Positions 53,374 through 63,423 of a DNA stretch of 64,000 bases are shown one piece after another; the stretch's first letter is position 1, and each line of letters starts with the position of its first letter. Below the pieces are notes generated by a model. It was not told the DNA's origin, searched no databases, and saw only the letters and a program-made list of their open reading frames with translations. The position numbers and the translations under genes are program-made. This DNA is from Rheinheimera pacifica. GTDB lineage: Bacteria; Pseudomonadota; Gammaproteobacteria; Enterobacterales; Alteromonadaceae. The DNA is taken from assembly GCF_024809855.1 (NCBI RefSeq), contig NZ_JANUEM010000012.1:62001-126000 (forward strand), in the 5' to 3' direction.

Positions 53374-55770
53374 CTACGCAGGATTTTTTTCCGTTTTTTT
53401 GCTTTTTGCTGGATTTTTTACCGTTTCACCCACTGAAACACGCTCTAAAGGCTCTTGTAACGCCAGCTCCAGCACTTCATCTATCCATTTTACGGCGCAA
53501 ATTTCGATGTCACCTTTTACATTGTCAGGGATATCTTTTAAATCACGCACGTTATCATGCGGAATAAGTACCCGCTTAATGCCACCACGGTGCGCTGCCA
53601 GCAGCTTCTCTTTTAAGCCACCAATGGGCAATACTTCACCACGCAGAGTAATTTCACCTGTCATGGCAACATCGGCCCGTACCGGGTTACCGGTTAAGCT
53701 GGATACCAATGCAGTGACCATACCAATACCGGCACTGGGGCCGTCTTTTGGCGTTGCGCCTTCAGGCACATGCACATGAATATCACGTTTTTCGTAAAAG
53801 TCTTCGTTGATACGCAAGCCTGCCGCGCGGCTACGAACTACTGTCATTGCAGCCTGGATAGACTCTTTCATCACATCACCCAGCGAGCCGGTAAAGGTTA
53901 GCTTACCCTTACCCACTACAGACGCAGCTTCAATGGTCAGCAAATCACCGCCTACTTCAGTCCAGGCTAAACCTGTTACCTGGCCGATACGGTTGCTATC
54001 TTCAGCTTTGCCGTAGTCATAGCGCTGCACGCCAAGGTAATCTTCCAGGTTCTGCTGATTTACCACTACCTGCTTTAAACCTTTGGTCAGCAATATTTGC
54101 TTTACCGCTTTGCGGCATAGTTTGGAGATTTCACGCTCTAAACTGCGCACCCCTGCCTCGCGGGTGTAATAGCGGATAATGCCGATAATGGCGCTGTCTT
54201 CAATCACAATTTCGCTGGCTTTTAAACCATTACGGCCAATTTGCTTGGTAATAAGGTGCTGTCTGGCAATATTCAGCTTTTCATCTTCGGTATAACCGGC
54301 CAGACGAATTACTTCCATCCGGTCGAGCAAGGCCGCTGGAATATTCAGGCTGTTGGACGTTGCAAAAAACATCACATCGGATAAATCGTAGTCTACTTCC
54401 AGGTAATGGTCGCTAAATGCGGTATTCTGTTCCGGATCTAATACCTCCAGTAATGCTGCTGCCGGATCACCACGGAAATCGGACGCCATCTTGTCAATTT
54501 CATCCAATAAAAACAGCGGGTTACGCACACCAACTTTCGCCATTTTCTGAATAATTTTGCCCGGCATAGAACCGATATAAGTACGGCGGTGACCGCGAAT
54601 TTCAGCTTCATCACGCACGCCGCCCAGCGCCATCCGCACGTACTTACGCCCGGTCGCTTTAGCAACAGACTGCCCCAGTGAGGTTTTGCCCACACCCGGA
54701 GGGCCAACCAGACAAAGGATAGGGCCTTTTAACTTATTAACGCGTTGCTGTACTGCTAAATATTCAACAATGCGCTCTTTTACCTTTTCCAGGCCATAGT
54801 GGTCTGCATTAAGAATTTGCTCGGCCACAGCCAGGTTTTTCTTTACCTTGCTGCGTTTTTTCCACGGGACATTAGCCAGCCAGTCGATATAGCTGCGCAC
54901 CACTGTTGCTTCTGCTGACATTGGCGACATCATTTTCAGCTTTTGCAACTCGCTACGGGCTTTATCTGTCACCTCTTGCGGCATTTGTGCCTGTTCAATC
55001 TTTTTATTCAGTGTTTCAAATTCATCCGGCGCATCTTCCAGCTCACCCAGTTCACGCTGAATCGCTTTCATTTGCTCATTCAGGTAATACTCGCGCTGGC
55101 TTTTCTCCATCTGCTTTTTCACCCGGCTGCGAATACGGCGCTCTACCTGAAGAATGTCAATTTCACTCTCCATCATTGCCATCAGATATTCAAGCCGCTC
55201 GGTTACGTCGAAGATTTCCAGCACTTTTTGTTTATCTTCAACCTTTAACGGCATATGTGCAGCCATAGTATCAGCCAGCCGTGCCGGCTCGTCTATACCG
55301 GTCAGTGCCGTTAATACTTCCGGCGGAATCTTTTTATTCAGTTTGATATAGCCTTCAAACTGATTAATGGCTGAGCGCAGAAACACTTCCTGCTCACGGC
55401 TATCCACTTCAGCTGTTTCAATAATATCAACGTAGGCTGCAAAGGCTTTGTCTGTCTCTGTAAACTCAGCCAGCCTGGCGCGGCGGCTGCCCTCAACCAA
55501 TACTTTAACGGTACCGTCAGGCAGTTTCAGTAACTGTAAAATTGTCGCAACCGTACCTACTTCATATAAATCAGTCGCTGCAGGGTCATCCAGCGTGGCG
55601 TCTTTTTGCGCTACCAGGAAAATTTGTTTGTCGTTATCCATAGCGGCATCAAGGCATTTAATTGATTTTGCCCGACCGACAAATAATGGAATAACCATAT
55701 GGGGATAAACGACCACGTCCCGCAGTGCCAGTACCGGCATATGCAAACGTTCAGCGTGTTCTGATGTCAT
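53374..55770 (-). CDS. lon: ATP-dependent protease Lon
   Basis: The 798-residue protein has the N-terminal substrate domain ([20 protein letters not shown]), the AAA+ module (Walker [12 protein letters not shown] near residue 355 and LLDEIDKM) and the serine protease domain with the catalytic Ser in [10 protein letters not shown] and Lys near LPIGGLKEK. It degrades misfolded and regulatory proteins. GAGAGA precedes the ATG. A sigma-32-like promoter lies about 50 bp upstream. The C-terminus has a Lys-rich tail. Confidence 0.97.
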   Translation of the reverse strand: MTSEHAERLHMPVLALRDVVVYPHMVIPLFVGRAKSIKCLDAAMDNDKQIFLVAQKDATLDDPAATDLYEVGTVATILQLLKLPDGTVKVLVEGSRRARLAEFTETDKAFAAYVDIIETAEVDSREQEVFLRSAINQFEGYIKLNKKIPPEVLTALTGIDEPARLADTMAAHMPLKVEDKQKVLEIFDVTERLEYLMAMMESEIDILQVERRIRSRVKKQMEKSQREYYLNEQMKAIQRELGELEDAPDEFETLNKKIEQAQMPQEVTDKARSELQKLKMMSPMSAEATVVRSYIDWLANVPWKKRSKVKKNLAVAEQILNADHYGLEKVKERIVEYLAVQQRVNKLKGPILCLVGPPGVGKTSLGQSVAKATGRKYVRMALGGVRDEAEIRGHRRTYIGSMPGKIIQKMAKVGVRNPLFLLDEIDKMASDFRGDPAAALLEVLDPEQNTAFSDHYLEVDYDLSDVMFFATSNSLNIPAALLDRMEVIRLAGYTEDEKLNIARQHLITKQIGRNGLKASEIVIEDSAIIGIIRYYTREAGVRSLEREISKLCRKAVKQILLTKGLKQVVVNQQNLEDYLGVQRYDYGKAEDSNRIGQVTGLAWTEVGGDLLTIEAASVVGKGKLTFTGSLGDVMKESIQAAMTVVRSRAAGLRINEDFYEKRDIHVHVPEGATPKDGPSAGIGMVTALVSSLTGNPVRADVAMTGEITLRGEVLPIGGLKEKLLAAHRGGIKRVLIPHDNVRDLKDIPDNVKGDIEICAVKWIDEVLELALQEPLERVSVGETVKNPAKSKKTEKNPA

Positions 55771-55817
55771 TGATTCTCTCTCGAATTTAGTTACTGCAGG
55801 CGCGAATATGTTTCAGT

Positions 55818-55845
55818 ATATGGGGTTCGTTTTAAAAACTTCAAT
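55818..55845 (-). promoter_or_regulatory. Sigma-32 heat-shock promoter of lon
   Basis: On the minus strand CCCCATAT (55818-55825) matches the sigma-32 -10 element exactly. A -35-like ATTGAAG (55839-55845, consensus CTTGAAA) lies 13 bp upstream. The start near 55811 leaves about 40 nt before the lon ATG. It predicts heat-shock induction of lon. Confidence 0.78.
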
Positions 55846-55855
55846 TACATATATG

Positions 55856-55882
55856 AAAAAGGAGCTGATTCAGCTCCTTTTT
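55856..55882. terminator. clpX terminator
   Basis: AAAAAGGAGCTG and CAGCTCCTTTTT form a 12-bp stem with loop ATT, with T-runs on both strands. On the minus strand it ends the clpP-clpX unit 14 bp after the clpX stop, upstream of the lon promoter. Confidence 0.9.
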
Positions 55883-55895
55883 TTCTGTGGCAGGA

Positions 55896-57176
55896 TTAAT
55901 GTGACTCAGCCGCAACGGGCTCACTGCTCTGGTAAATCAGAATAGGGTCACTTTCACCGCGGATCACGGTTTCATCAATTACGACTTTTGAGACATCCTG
56001 CATTGATGGTAATTCATACATAGTATCCAGCAGTACACCTTCGACAATAGAACGCAAACCACGGGCACCGGTTTTACGCTCCATTGCTTTTTGCGCAATG
56101 GCTTTTAGTGCGTCTTCACGGAACTCCAGCTCTACTTCTTCCATCGCGAATAAGGCTGCAAACTGTTTTACCAGAGCATTTTTCGGCTCACTGAGAATTT
56201 GTACCAATGCAGCTAAATCCAGCTCGGTTAAGGTGGCAACAACTGGCAGACGCCCGATAAACTCCGGGATCAGGCCATACTTCACCAAATCTTCCGGTTC
56301 TACATCACGGAAAGATTCACTTAAACTACGCGTGCTTTCTTTGCTGCGCACTTCAGCGCCAAAACCGATGCCAGAGCCTTTGGCGCAGCGCTGCTCTATC
56401 ACTTTATCCAGCCCGGCAAAAGCACCACCACAGATAAACAGAATTTTTGAGGTATCAACCTGCAAGAACTCCTGCTGCGGATGCTTGCGGCCGCCTTGCG
56501 GTGGCACCGAAGCAACTGTGCCTTCAATCAGCTTTAACAGCGCCTGCTGCACACCTTCACCCGATACATCACGGGTAATAGATGGGTTATCAGACTTGCG
56601 CGAGATTTTGTCTATTTCATCAATGTAGACAATACCACGCTGGGCTTTTTCTACATCGTAATCGCACTTTTGCAGCAGCTTCTGAATAATATTTTCGACA
56701 TCTTCACCAACATAACCAGCTTCAGTCAATGTAGTGGCGTCGGCCATAGTAAATGGCACATCAAGTAGACGGGCCAGCGTTTCAGCCAGCAGGGTTTTAC
56801 CACTACCGGTGGGGCCTATCAGCAGAATATTACTTTTCCCAAGCTCAACGTCTTGCTTGTGCTGGGCACTGCGCAGGCGCTTGTAATGATTGTATACCGC
56901 CACTGCCAGCACTTTTTTTGCATGATCCTGGCCAATAACATAATCGTCAAGATGATTACGAATTTCGCGCGGTACCGGCAATTTGTCGGCATCACGTTTC
57001 GGGGAAATGTCTTTAATTTCCTCGCGGATGATGTCATTGCATAAATCAACGCATTCATCACAAATATAAACCTGTGGGCCTGCAATCAACTTACGCACTT
57101 CATGCTGTGATTTGCCACAAAAAGAACAGTACAACAATTTACCGTTCTTATCGCCGTCAGTGCGGTGATCAGACAT
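55896..57176 (-). CDS. clpX: ClpXP unfoldase subunit ClpX
   Basis: The 426-residue AAA+ protein has an N-terminal zinc-binding domain (CSFCGKSQ and CDECVDLC), Walker A GPTGSGKT near residue 120, Walker B VYIDEIDK and the conserved pore and sensor motifs (GARGLRSI). It unfolds tagged proteins and feeds them to ClpP. AGAGG precedes the ATG. It lies 55 bp after clpP on the same strand. Confidence 0.98.
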   Translation of the reverse strand: MSDHRTDGDKNGKLLYCSFCGKSQHEVRKLIAGPQVYICDECVDLCNDIIREEIKDISPKRDADKLPVPREIRNHLDDYVIGQDHAKKVLAVAVYNHYKRLRSAQHKQDVELGKSNILLIGPTGSGKTLLAETLARLLDVPFTMADATTLTEAGYVGEDVENIIQKLLQKCDYDVEKAQRGIVYIDEIDKISRKSDNPSITRDVSGEGVQQALLKLIEGTVASVPPQGGRKHPQQEFLQVDTSKILFICGGAFAGLDKVIEQRCAKGSGIGFGAEVRSKESTRSLSESFRDVEPEDLVKYGLIPEFIGRLPVVATLTELDLAALVQILSEPKNALVKQFAALFAMEEVELEFREDALKAIAQKAMERKTGARGLRSIVEGVLLDTMYELPSMQDVSKVVIDETVIRGESDPILIYQSSEPVAAESH

Positions 57177-57231
57177 GTAACTACCTCTTTCACTACGGTG
57201 CAGCTCTGTAACGCAGAGCTGCCTAAAATGA

Positions 57232-57855
57232 TTACTTTGTTTCTCTGTTGGTTAATATGGCATCTACCAGGCCATAATCCAAGGCTTGCTGTGCACTTAA
57301 GAAGTTATCACGCTCAGTATCTTTGCAAACCTTCTCATAACTTTGATCACAGTGCTCGGCCATTAAGCGGTTTAATTTCTCTTTAATGCTTAAAATTTCC
57401 CGGGCATGAATTTCAAAATCAGTCGCCTGGCCCTGGAAACCACCTAACGGCTGGTGAATCATCACCCGCGCATTGGGTAAACAATAACGCTTACCTTTAG
57501 TGCCACCAGACAATAAAAACGCGCCCATACTGGCAGCCTGGCCCACACAAACGGTGGCAATATCCGGCTTTATGTAGCGCATGGTGTCATAAATTGACAA
57601 ACCTGCGGTAACAGAGCCACCCGGTGAGTTAATATAAATATAGATGTCTTTTTCCGGATTTTCTGATTCTAAGAACAATAATTGCGCCACAATCAGGTTG
57701 GCCATGTGATCTTCGACCTGACCGGTTAGAAAAATTACCCGCTCTTTTAACAGGCGCGAGTAGATATCGTAAGAACGTTCACCTTTGGCGGTTTGCTCAA
57801 TAACCATCGGTACCAGTGCGCTGACAAGATCATTTAAATGTTGCGGCATAGACAT
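57232..57855 (-). CDS. clpP: ATP-dependent Clp protease proteolytic subunit
   Basis: The 207-residue serine protease has the catalytic Ser in [11 protein letters not shown] near residue 111 and His in MIHQPLGG near 136. It forms the tetradecameric chamber used by ClpX. An ATG two codons downstream is an alternative start. The order tig-clpP-clpX-lon-hupB-ppiD is the classic gammaproteobacterial one. A terminator sits between tig and clpP, so clpP probably has its own promoter in the 100-bp gap. Confidence 0.98.
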   Translation of the reverse strand: MSMPQHLNDLVSALVPMVIEQTAKGERSYDIYSRLLKERVIFLTGQVEDHMANLIVAQLLFLESENPEKDIYIYINSPGGSVTAGLSIYDTMRYIKPDIATVCVGQAASMGAFLLSGGTKGKRYCLPNARVMIHQPLGGFQGQATDFEIHAREILSIKEKLNRLMAEHCDQSYEKVCKDTERDNFLSAQQALDYGLVDAILTNRETK

Positions 57856-57904
57856 ATTTCAGAGTTCCCTTTAAATAGCTGGGTTTTGCTGTTGCAGAAA
57901 ATAA

Positions 57905-57932
57905 AATGGCCCGAACTGTTGTCCGAGCCATT
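57905..57932 (-). terminator. tig terminator
   Basis: A 12-bp stem with two G-U pairs (AATGGCTCGGAC / GTTCGGGCCATT on the minus strand) and a 4-base loop is followed by TTATTTTC. It lies about 30 bp after the tig stop. Confidence 0.75.
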
Positions 57933-57960
57933 AAAGCCGTCAAGCCAAAATAAGTCAATG

Positions 57961-59271
57961 TTAGTTGGCAGCTTGCGGGTTCATTATCTCGTCAAAAGCC
58001 GCTTTTTGTTCAGTCACTTTAGCGCTGGCCAGAATTACTTCAATGGCTTGCTCTTCCAGTGCTACATTGCGCATGCTTTGTAACAGCTCTTTGTTGCTGT
58101 TGTAGTACTGTACCACTTCTTGCGGATCTTCATAAGCAGAAGCAACAGTTTCAATTAACGCCTGAACCTTTTTATCGTCTACTTTCAGTTCACTGGTTTT
58201 GATCACTTCACCCAGCAACAAACCTACTTTAACGCGATCTTTAGCCTGCTCTTCAAACAATGACGCTGGCAATTCCGGTAACTGCTTAGGATCTACGTTG
58301 TTACCAAAACGCTGCAGAGCCTGTTTACGCAGTACGTCTACTTCGCCTGCAATCAGTGCTTGTGGCACCTCAACTTCGTTGTTGGCTAATAAACCTTTGA
58401 TAACCTGATCTTTTACTTTAGCTTTAATATTCTGGTTCAGCTCACGTTCCATGTTTTTACGCACTTCAACTTTCAGTGCATCAACAGTGGCAGTTTCTAA
58501 ACCGAACAAGGTTGCAAATTCGTCAGTCAGTTCAGGCAGTACCTGTTGCTCTACAGTGTTTACCGTAACAGCAAAGCTGGCTGCTTTACCTTTTAAATTC
58601 TCAGCGTGGTATTCTTCCGGGAAAGTTACATCAACAGTAACTTGCTCACCGGCTTTTTTGCCAACGATACCGTCTTCAAAACCCGGGATCATCCGGCCCT
58701 GACCCAGCTCTAAGGTAAAGTTAGTGGCTTTGCCACCTTCAAACTCTTCGCCATCAATAGAACCGACAAAATCAATAATTACGCGATCACCAGTAGCGGC
58801 TTTGCCTTTTTTGGCTTCCCACTTTGCGTGTTGCTTACGCAGAGTATCCAGCATCTTGTCTAAGTCGGCATCAGCAATTTCAACAACCGGCTTATTTACT
58901 TCGATTTTATCCAGGTTTTTAACTTCAACTTCCGGATACACTTCAAAAGTAGCTTTAAATTCTAAATCTTTACCCTGCTCCAGTTGGCCTGGAGCAAAAG
59001 TTGGCGCGCCTGCCGGAGTCAGTTTGTTGGCAATAATGGCATCATAAAAATGGCGCTGCATTTGCTCACCGGCAACTTCCTGCAATACTGCCAGACCATA
59101 ACGCTTTTGGATCAGTGTTACCGGCGCTTTGCCCGGACGGAAACCGTCGATACGCTGACGCTTGGCCAGATCACGTAAACGGCTTTTTACTTCTGAGTCA
59201 ATTTTGTCGGCCGGAACAGTGATAGTTACTTGGCGCTCTAAACCCTGAGTGGTTTCCACAGAAACTTGCAT
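57961..59271 (-). CDS. tig: Trigger factor (ribosome-associated chaperone and PPIase)
   Basis: The 436-residue protein has the N-terminal ribosome-binding domain with the signature GFRPGKAP near residue 45, a FKBP-type PPIase domain (about 150-240) and a C-terminal helical chaperone region. It shields nascent chains at the ribosome exit. GAGG precedes the ATG, and a good sigma-70 promoter lies about 110 bp upstream. Confidence 0.97.
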   Translation of the reverse strand: MQVSVETTQGLERQVTITVPADKIDSEVKSRLRDLAKRQRIDGFRPGKAPVTLIQKRYGLAVLQEVAGEQMQRHFYDAIIANKLTPAGAPTFAPGQLEQGKDLEFKATFEVYPEVEVKNLDKIEVNKPVVEIADADLDKMLDTLRKQHAKWEAKKGKAATGDRVIIDFVGSIDGEEFEGGKATNFTLELGQGRMIPGFEDGIVGKKAGEQVTVDVTFPEEYHAENLKGKAASFAVTVNTVEQQVLPELTDEFATLFGLETATVDALKVEVRKNMERELNQNIKAKVKDQVIKGLLANNEVEVPQALIAGEVDVLRKQALQRFGNNVDPKQLPELPASLFEEQAKDRVKVGLLLGEVIKTSELKVDDKKVQALIETVASAYEDPQEVVQYYNSNKELLQSMRNVALEEQAIEVILASAKVTEQKAAFDEIMNPQAAN

Positions 59272-59377
59272 CTTGTTACCTCAAATTCAAAAACGGGCGT
59301 GTAATTAACGCCTTACTAGTGTGATCTGGTATCAAAACGCAGCACTGAACCAGACCTGTTATAAAATAGGACGCGGC

Positions 59378-59406
59378 ATTATAGCGGGGTAAATGTCTGA
59401 CGTCGA
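59378..59406 (-). promoter_or_regulatory. Sigma-70 promoter of tig
   Basis: On the minus strand a perfect -10 TATAAT (59378-59383) is spaced 17 bp from a -35-like TCGACG (59401-59406). The start near 59371 gives a leader of about 100 nt. Confidence 0.65.
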
Positions 59407-59441
59407 GCCCTTAACAAGGCCGTACTAAGCCAGTATGCCGA

Positions 59442-59487
59442 CAAAATAAAAAACGCAGCATAGTCAGTAAATTACTATTGCTGCGTT
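59442..59487 (-). terminator. proBA terminator
   Basis: AACGCAGCA and TGCTGCGTT, extended by inner ATAGT/ACTAT pairing with one bulge, form a long stem. It is followed on the minus strand by TTTTTATTTT. It lies about 25 bp after the proA stop. Confidence 0.85.
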
Positions 59488-59510
59488 AATTTTTTCTGCA
59501 GTGACGGCAG

Positions 59511-60764
59511 TTAACTGCGGGTTTGGCCGCTGCCGGTTACCACATATTTTTCAGTAGTTAGCGCTTCAAGGCCCATAGGGCCGTAAGCATGCAGCTTACT
59601 GGTAGAAATACCAATCTCAGCACCTAAGCCTAACTCACCGCCATCAGAGAAACGTGACGAGGCATTATGCATGACCACGGCAGAATCTACCTGGCGGATA
59701 AAGCGCTCCGCATTGGCCTGATCGCTGGTACAAATAACTTCGGTGTGCTGGCTGCCAAACTGGTCAATGTGCGCCATGGCGGCATCCAGATCGTCTACCA
59801 CCCGGATAGCAATTTCCGGCGCCAGATATTCCTGACCAAACTCATTATCAGCAATCGGCTGCGCCTGATTAAAGTAACCGATACTGTTTTTGCAGGCATG
59901 TACAATTACATCGTGCTGTGCCAGCACATTGGCTACTAACGGCAGAAAATCACTGGCAATGTGCTTGTTTACCAATAAGCCTTCGAGCGCATTACACACG
60001 CCGGGACGCTGTACTTTGCCGTTAAGCAACAGCCCCAGCGCCATAGTTAAATCTGCGCTTTGATCAACATACAAATGGCATACACCTTTATAGTGCTGGA
60101 TCACCGGAATGCGGCTGTGTTCGGTAACAAAGCGAATTAACCCTTCACCGCCACGCGGGATCACTAAATCGATATATTGATCCTGCTTTAACAGTGCCAG
60201 CATTAAATCGCGATCAGGTTCCGGTACTATGCTTACAACTTCATCCGGTAACTGATGTTCACGCAGGGCTTGTTGCATAGCGGCAGCAATAGCCAGGCTG
60301 GTTTGAATAGCCTCGCGGCCGCAGCGCAGAATAACCGCATTACCGGATTTAAAGCATAAAGCACCGGCATCAGCAGTAACATTGGGCCTGGCTTCATAAA
60401 TCATGCAAATAACGCCCAGTGCTATACGACGTTTTTCGATATTAATACCGTTTGGCCGCTGCTCAATATGCCGTGTTGCGCCAACCGGATCCGGCAAGGC
60501 AATAATTTGCTCAATGGCTTTGGCCATGGCGTCAACCCTATCATGGTTTAGCGTTAAACGGTCAAGCATAGCTGCACTGGTGCCATTAGCACTGGCTGTG
60601 GCAACTTCATCTTTATTCGCTTCAAGTATTGCAGCGCTGGCATTGCGGATATGGTTTGCCATACTCTGCAGAACAAAATTTTTCTGCTCTGTCGTCAAAT
60701 TTGCTACAGCTTTAGCTGCCTCTGACGCTTTAGCGGCTATTGTTGCCGCAACATCGGTACTCAT
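59511..60764 (-). CDS. proA: Gamma-glutamyl phosphate reductase
   Basis: The 417-residue aldehyde-dehydrogenase-fold enzyme has the active-site Cys in RPGVCNALE and the terminal motif FSDGGELGLGAEIGIST (key part GGELGLGAEIG). It reduces gamma-glutamyl phosphate to glutamate semialdehyde in proline synthesis. Its ATG overlaps the proB stop (ATGA). Confidence 0.97.
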   Translation of the reverse strand: MSTDVAATIAAKASEAAKAVANLTTEQKNFVLQSMANHIRNASAAILEANKDEVATASANGTSAAMLDRLTLNHDRVDAMAKAIEQIIALPDPVGATRHIEQRPNGINIEKRRIALGVICMIYEARPNVTADAGALCFKSGNAVILRCGREAIQTSLAIAAAMQQALREHQLPDEVVSIVPEPDRDLMLALLKQDQYIDLVIPRGGEGLIRFVTEHSRIPVIQHYKGVCHLYVDQSADLTMALGLLLNGKVQRPGVCNALEGLLVNKHIASDFLPLVANVLAQHDVIVHACKNSIGYFNQAQPIADNEFGQEYLAPEIAIRVVDDLDAAMAHIDQFGSQHTEVICTSDQANAERFIRQVDSAVVMHNASSRFSDGGELGLGAEIGISTSKLHAYGPMGLEALTTEKYVVTGSGQTRS

Positions 60765-61882
60765 ATTCTCTCCAGTAACATCATTTCGCTGCGATGGATT
60801 ACGGCATCACTGCCTGTCGGGCAATAGCCAAGGCAAGAAGCTATATCGCGGCTTTGCTGGCCTTTAATAGAAAATAACTCGCTGGCACTAAACCGGCTGA
60901 CACCTTTAGCAATTTTGCGTTTGCCTGATGCACTGCGCACTACAACAGCATCACCTGAATCAAACTCACCGCTAATATCAACGATACCGCTACACAATAA
61001 TGAAGCGCCCTGACGGCATAAGGCTTCAGCACATCCATCATCAACCCAAATTTCACCTTTGGCTCTGAGAGTGTGCCGCACCCAATGTTTTTTAGCCGGT
61101 AGAGGCTTGGCATGGCCATAAAAAATGGTGCCAGGATTTTTACCCGCTAAAATACACTGAAACCCGTCAGGCTTGTGGCCATCAATAATAACGGTGTCTA
61201 TACCATGTGCTGCTGCTTTCTCTGCCGCTTCAATCTTGGTATACATACCGCCGGTACCCACTTTAGATGAGGCTCCCCCCGCCAGAGCATAAATACGCTG
61301 GTCAATAATACGCACTTCAGGGATCAGGCTGGCTGTTGGGTCTTTGTTTGGATCTGCAGTATATAAACCGTTAACGTCAGAACAAATAATCAACGCATCG
61401 GCGTTAGCAACTGTGGCCACCATAGCGGCCAGATTGTCATTATCGCCTACTTTCAGCTCATCTGTGGCTATCGTATCGTTTTCATTAACGATAGGCAGTA
61501 TCTGATGATCCAGTAACCGCTTTAATGTATTTTGAATATTAACATGGCGCACACGATCACTTAAATCACCGTGAGTAAGTAATACCTGTGCACAAGGAAA
61601 GTCAAAACACCGGCTCCAGAAATTCATCAGCTGATTCTGGCCAACAGCTGCCATCGCCCGTTTTAGTGCGATAGGAACCCGTTGATGTTGAAAATTAAAA
61701 TGATGGCGGCCAGCAGCCACACTACCTGATGACACCAGGATCACTTCAAGACCCTGTAACCGGCACTGCCGGATAAATTCAGCGATGGGACGCAGGAACT
61801 GTTCGCTACACCCCTGGTTTTCCGGCGCTATCAGGGCACTGCCAACTTTAAGCACTACCCGCCGCCAGGATGGGTTAATCAT
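60761..61882 (-). CDS. proB: Glutamate 5-kinase with PUA domain
   Basis: The 373-residue protein has an N-terminal amino-acid kinase domain (VVLKVGSALI near residue 9, VSSGSVAAGR near 50, NENDTIATDE near 135, GTGGMYTKIEAA near 205). A C-terminal PUA domain follows (about 275-350; KGEIWVDDGCAEAL). It phosphorylates glutamate in the first step of proline synthesis and is normally feedback-inhibited by proline. GGAGG precedes the ATG. Confidence 0.97.
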   Translation of the reverse strand: MINPSWRRVVLKVGSALIAPENQGCSEQFLRPIAEFIRQCRLQGLEVILVSSGSVAAGRHHFNFQHQRVPIALKRAMAAVGQNQLMNFWSRCFDFPCAQVLLTHGDLSDRVRHVNIQNTLKRLLDHQILPIVNENDTIATDELKVGDNDNLAAMVATVANADALIICSDVNGLYTADPNKDPTASLIPEVRIIDQRIYALAGGASSKVGTGGMYTKIEAAEKAAAHGIDTVIIDGHKPDGFQCILAGKNPGTIFYGHAKPLPAKKHWVRHTLRAKGEIWVDDGCAEALCRQGASLLCSGIVDISGEFDSGDAVVVRSASGKRKIAKGVSRFSASELFSIKGQQSRDIASCLGYCPTGSDAVIHRSEMMLLERI

Positions 61883-62093
61883 AACTCCTCCAATGGTTGT
61901 TCCGGCGGCTATAGTAGCAAAAACTGTAACCTGGTTCCACCTGGGTTACAGTTCAGCAAAACAAAGATCGGGACGAATTACCCGTAACAAGCTGAAATAA
62001 TTAAACTATAAAGATTGCGAATACCTACCATTCACAAGAGTCAAGCTACAGAAAGCCACTAAATATGTAATTAAATTACATTTATGTTGGCGT

Positions 62094-62594
62094 TCAGGAA
62101 TACAGTTGAACCTCTTTTAGTGACGGCTGAACCTGCACGACTTTCTCAAAACTCAGACCCAGACGGGTTAACACTTTAATTGATGGGAGATTACCTGCAC
62201 TGACAAGGCCAACAATACGTTTGAGCTTAGCCTTATGATAACCAAAATGCAGCACAGCAGCAGCGGCTTCCAGCGCATACCCCTTGCCCCAGAACTGAGG
62301 TACAAATGCAAAGCCAATATCAGTTTCCTGCAGATAGTCACGAAACAGCAGGCCACAAAACCCTATCGGTATTTTGGTATCACTGGTTTCCACCAGAAAT
62401 AAACCATAACCGTGCTGCTGATAACTTTTTATTGGCCCTTCAGCTAAATAATGCAAAGCATCCAGCTTTGAACGCACACCGCGATCAGCAATATTCTCAA
62501 TAAACGACGGTTCATTTAATAGCTGACAGGTAAAAGCAGCGTCTGCCGCTGTAAGATGCCGGATACGTAAACGTGGGGTTTCTGCAATTATCAA
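62094..62594 (-). CDS. GNAT acetyltransferase (RimJ/RimL-like)
   Basis: The 166-residue protein has the RimJ-type opening AETPRLRIRHLTAADA, motif A (GFAFVPQFWGKGYALEAA with the loop WGKGYA) and motif B near NLPSIKVLTRLGLSFE. I chose the TTG at 62594, six bases after AAGGA; an ATG at 62630 or the longer frame to 62684 would add residues unlike the family start. The substrate is unknown. It lies between proB and the tRNA cluster, in a slightly more AT-rich stretch. Confidence 0.8.
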   Translation of the reverse strand: MIIAETPRLRIRHLTAADAAFTCQLLNEPSFIENIADRGVRSKLDALHYLAEGPIKSYQQHGYGLFLVETSDTKIPIGFCGLLFRDYLQETDIGFAFVPQFWGKGYALEAAAAVLHFGYHKAKLKRIVGLVSAGNLPSIKVLTRLGLSFEKVVQVQPSLKEVQLYS

Positions 62595-62748
62595 GATAAT
62601 CGTCCTTAATCTGATATTAAATAGCAGCATACAATAAGATTTAAGGATTTGGGAACTGGATTTTATTATTTGATAACTGAGCAAAGATAAATGCAGTTAA
62701 ACATATTAGCTTTAAATAAAGGAAAGCTTTATTTAACTTAGGGGAGAA

Positions 62749-62813
62749 TGGTCGGTGATGCAGAATTTGAACCTGCGACTCGTGGGACTAAGAGTACCCA
62801 AACCAAGTGCGCT
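62749..62813 (-). pseudogene. Decayed 3' copy of tRNA-Pro
   Basis: The segment repeats the 3' part of the adjacent tRNA-Pro: the CCA end, acceptor strand, T-arm (one change) and anticodon-side sequence. An insertion of about ten bases disrupts the variable and anticodon-stem region, and the 5' third (D-arm and 5' acceptor strand) is missing. About 16 bp of sequence just past the CCA end is also duplicated. It cannot form a cloverleaf. Confidence 0.85.
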
Positions 62814-62849
62814 TATTTAACATATTTAATTTACTTAACTTAGGGAGAA

Positions 62850-62926
62850 TGGTCGGTGATGCAGGATTTGAACCTGCGACCCCTTGGACCCAAACCAAGT
62901 GCGCTACCAAGCTGCGCCAATCACCG
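62850..62926 (-). tRNA. tRNA-Pro (anticodon TGG), copy 1
   Basis: The 77-nt sequence folds into a standard cloverleaf, with acceptor CGGTGAT / ATCACCG, anticodon loop TTTGGGT, T-loop TTCAAAT and encoded CCA. It is identical to copy 2 at 63158-63234. Confidence 0.96.
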
Positions 62927-62947
62927 ACTATAAAACTCTGGGAAAGA

Positions 62948-63024
62948 TGGGGTGGATGATGGGGTTCGAACCCACGACAACCGGAATCACAATCCGGGGC
63001 TCTACCAACTGAGCTACAACCACC
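62948..63024 (-). tRNA. tRNA-His (anticodon GTG)
   Basis: The 77-nt sequence includes the extra 5' G(-1) paired with C73, the histidine identity element, the anticodon context TTGTGAT, and an encoded CCA. Acceptor strands GTGGTTG and CATCCAC leave a U-U mismatch at positions 5 and 68. Confidence 0.96.
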
Positions 63025-63048
63025 ACTGAAACTGTTTTGCGCTTGTTA

Positions 63049-63125
<77 letters not shown>

Positions 63126-63157
63126 AATATCGAAAGCCCTACCAAGCTATATATTAA

Positions 63158-63234
63158 TGGTCGGTGATGCAGGATTTGAACCTGCGACCCCTTGGACCCA
63201 AACCAAGTGCGCTACCAAGCTGCGCCAATCACCG
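63158..63234 (-). tRNA. tRNA-Pro (anticodon TGG), copy 2
   Basis: This is an identical 77-nt second copy of the tRNA-Pro at 62850-62926. It is the first of the minus-strand cluster Pro-Arg-His-Pro, probably transcribed as one precursor from the gap before folD. Confidence 0.96.
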
Positions 63235-63423
63235 ACTTCGCTGCACTGCTGCAACGGGGCGGAATATTACAGCCGCCCAGCAATAGCGTCAAACCTTTTT
63301 TTGCACAAATCAACTGATTGCCTATTATTTGAACCTATTGTACCACGGGCATTGCAGGATGGAGTTCTGCGGGTAGCTGTGCGAAAATATGCCGCAGTAA
63401 AATCATGGCAGAGACGTAAGCAA

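Noticed and set aside
56098-56628. 176-codon plus-strand frame opposite clpX
   Set aside because: It is the reverse-strand shadow of the AAA+ domain, with no independent support.
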